DNA of 6,151 bases. Origin: Candidatus Woesearchaeota archaeon. GTDB taxonomy: Archaea; Nanoarchaeota; Nanoarchaeia; Woesearchaeales; CALCXY01. How positions within the stretch are numbered: position 1 is the stretch's first letter; the number at the start of each line of letters is the position of its first letter. Positions 4,890 through 6,151 of the stretch are shown piece by piece. The stretch is from assembly GCA_030751555.1 (NCBI GenBank), contig JASMFX010000102.1, positions 1 to 6,151 on the forward strand, read 5' to 3'. The position numbers and the translations under genes were made by a program. The notes below the pieces were generated by a model, which did not search any database, had not been told where the DNA came from, and saw only the letters and a list, made by a program, of their open reading frames with translations.

Positions 4890-5939
4890 ATGGCTCTAAC
4901 AACAAACACTGCAGTATGGAAAACATTGATAGTTATTTTTGCAATCTTAACATTCCTTTTCTCAGCATTGTTTTTCTTCAGTAATATTTTCCTTACGTTT
5001 GTTTTTGGTGTTGGTCTCATCCTCATAACAGAGACATTCATCAATTATTATAGGAAGCGCATGCAAAAATATAATCTTCCAAAATGGAAGTATAAGCTCT
5101 ATGCGTATATCCTCATTGTTTTCTGGGTTTTTGCAATTCTTATGTTAATAGCAAGCAGCTTTGAAGATCTCGCAACAGTAATAGCCAACCCTGACCAGGC
5201 AAAGCTAAGCCTATTCTACAACTATCGGGTTCGTCCCTATATCCCTAACATCATCAAAGACAATTATCTCACAGATGAAGCCTTTTCCAAGGCATCTGCT
5301 TACATTTTTTCCCTGTTTTCCTCTACAATTTCAACTGCTTCTTTCTTTCTCTTCAGCGGCATTCTTATAATACCTCTAATGTTTTATCTGAACTTTAGAA
5401 GAAAAGACTCACTTATCAAAGAACTCTACAGCTTAGTGCCTGAAAAGTATTTTAGCGGCTTTAGAAGGGCCACACAGGACATTAGCAAGCAGCTGCATGA
5501 CTTTTATAGAGCTAAAGTTGTTGAGAGCATTATTGTAGGCAGCATCTGCTGTCTGGGTTTCTTTGTTGCAGGACTGAAAGGATGGCTCATTCTTGGATTT
5601 TTTGCAGGTTTTTTTAATATTGTCCCATATCTAGGCCCTGTATTTGGAGCTATCCCTCCAATAATTATTGGATTATTAGATGAGCCAATAACTGCATTCT
5701 ACGTTTTCATTACTATTATTATCTCTCAGCTTATCGATAACTTTTACCTTATCCCATTTATGGTCACGAGCAAGGTAAAGATTGATGCGCTATGCGGCAT
5801 TGTCCTTATTCTGATAGGTGCCAAGCTCCTGGGGATTCTTGGAATGATTTTCGCAATTCCTATCTATCTTGTCTACAAGATTGTCTTGGTTGAATCTTAT
5901 AATGAGCTTGTCAGAATTCATGACAATCCTTCAAAATAG
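4890..5939 (+). CDS. AI-2E family transporter (PF01594-like membrane protein)
   Basis: This 349-aa protein is of normal family length. Paired helices occupy 9-52, then helices at about 69-90 and 147-167, an amphipathic region at 170-205, and a helix-rich C-terminal half from 208. The conserved family block is clear: FFNIVPYLGPVFGAIPPIIIG (241-261), then QLIDNFYLIPFMVTSKVKID (280-299) and GAKLLGILGMIFAIPIYLVYK (310-330). The family was named for TqsA-linked autoinducer-2 export in Escherichia coli, but members are broadly distributed and some act as Na+(Li+)/H+ antiporters, so the substrate is open and quorum signalling should not be assumed. It begins 1 bp after the S-component-like gene, so the two form an operon and are probably translationally coupled, since no Shine-Dalgarno site is visible. 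No clear terminator hairpin follows the stop. Confidence 0.93.
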   Translation: MALTTNTAVWKTLIVIFAILTFLFSALFFFSNIFLTFVFGVGLILITETFINYYRKRMQKYNLPKWKYKLYAYILIVFWVFAILMLIASSFEDLATVIANPDQAKLSLFYNYRVRPYIPNIIKDNYLTDEAFSKASAYIFSLFSSTISTASFFLFSGILIIPLMFYLNFRRKDSLIKELYSLVPEKYFSGFRRATQDISKQLHDFYRAKVVESIIVGSICCLGFFVAGLKGWLILGFFAGFFNIVPYLGPVFGAIPPIIIGLLDEPITAFYVFITIIISQLIDNFYLIPFMVTSKVKIDALCGIVLILIGAKLLGILGMIFAIPIYLVYKIVLVESYNELVRIHDNPSK

Positions 5940-5983
5940 TCACCACTCGGATACTATTCTAAAGTAACAGTATTACGAAAAGC

Positions 5984-5991
5984 ATTTAAAC
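5984..5991 (+). promoter_or_regulatory. TATA box of the last gene
   Basis: ATTTAAAC preceded by purine-rich CGAAAAGC, which could be a BRE. The centre is about 26 bp before 6014, so the predicted mRNA would begin right at the Shine-Dalgarno site and have a leader of only about 10 nt. Confidence 0.55.
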
Positions 5992-6012
5992 TAAACCTTC
6001 TACTCCAATCAA

Positions 6013-6018
6013 GGTGAT
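6013..6018 (+). promoter_or_regulatory. Shine-Dalgarno site of the last gene
   Basis: GGTGAT lies 5 nt before ATG 6024. It is the exact complement of the ATCACC in the conserved archaeal 16S rRNA 3' tail, and it supports the start at 6024 over the later in-frame ATGs at 6036 and 6048. Confidence 0.65.
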
Positions 6019-6023
6019 TCTAT

Positions 6024-6151
6024 ATGGTAAAAAAGATGGAAGAGAGTATGCAACAACTCAAGGCAAAGCTTGATGATGCAAAACAAAAAATTATTGATTT
6101 GGAACACAAGTTCGAGGACAAAGTGAAGGAACATCCTGTTCAGTCTGTAGC
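6024..6151 (+). CDS. ElaB/YqjD/DUF883-like protein, 5' part only
   Basis: I translated 42 residues before the window ends. Residues 1-35 are a charged, heptad-like helix (MEESMQQLKAKLDDAKQKIIDLEHKFEDKVK), probably a coiled coil. Then comes EHPVQSV (36-42), the point at which ElaB/YqjD/DUF883 proteins have a similar EHP.(Q/K)SV motif just before a C-terminal glycine-rich membrane anchor. Bacterial members are tail-anchored inner-membrane proteins, some binding ribosomes. An archaeal protein with this layout would probably also be a short membrane-anchored helix, but the anchor lies outside the window. The gene has its own TATA box and Shine-Dalgarno site, so it is a new transcription unit. Confidence 0.6.
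   Translation, partial: MVKKMEESMQQLKAKLDDAKQKIIDLEHKFEDKVKEHPVQSV

Noticed and set aside
1..6151. CRISPR array, tRNA or rRNA gene, integrase or other mobile-element gene
   Set aside because: No regularly spaced direct repeats, no tRNA T-arm consensus and no transposase or integrase motifs were seen on either strand.

Overview
The window looks like chromosomal DNA of an archaeon, about 40% GC by eye. The main evidence is the promoter pattern. Octamers of the archaeal TATA type (TTTAAATA or close variants) sit about 24-26 bp before start codons at 417-424 (PRTase gene) and 2918-2925 (TPR gene), which suggests leaderless or near-leaderless mRNAs. Where a Shine-Dalgarno site occurs it fits an archaeal 16S tail (GGTGAT before 6024, AGGAGA before 2978). 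A DPANN-type lineage such as Woesearchaeota would fit the gene content, but this is a low-confidence inference.

Layout: the left half is transcribed leftward. It holds a TPR gene (2898 down to 1835) that is split into two overlapping frames at a short TA repeat. Next come a DEAD-box RNA helicase (1672-455) and a purine-type phosphoribosyltransferase (394-1, cut by the window edge). Each of these three units has its own TTTAAATA box. A 79-bp divergent spacer (2899-2977) separates this half from the rightward half.

The right half begins with a rhomboid intramembrane serine protease (2978-3778), whose stop overlaps by ATGA the start of a DUF192 lipoprotein (3775-4212). A 178-bp spacer follows that is unusually rich in inverted repeats: a 12-bp inverted repeat with a 50-nt centre, a 14-bp perfect palindrome, and a 16-position hairpin carrying a T5 run. 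Then come a small six-helix membrane protein resembling ECF transporter S components (4391-4888) and, one base later, an AI-2E family membrane protein (4890-5939). The window ends in a new gene (from 6024) whose visible part resembles ElaB/YqjD/DUF883 membrane-anchored proteins.

How the genes work together: the leftward genes look like ordinary RNA metabolism and nucleotide salvage plus a TPR scaffold protein, each transcribed on its own. The rightward genes are all envelope-associated, as two two-gene operons plus the start of another gene. The two points most worth checking are the folded spacer before the S-component-like gene, which has the layout of an attenuator, riboswitch or operator, and the TA-tract frameshift in the TPR gene.
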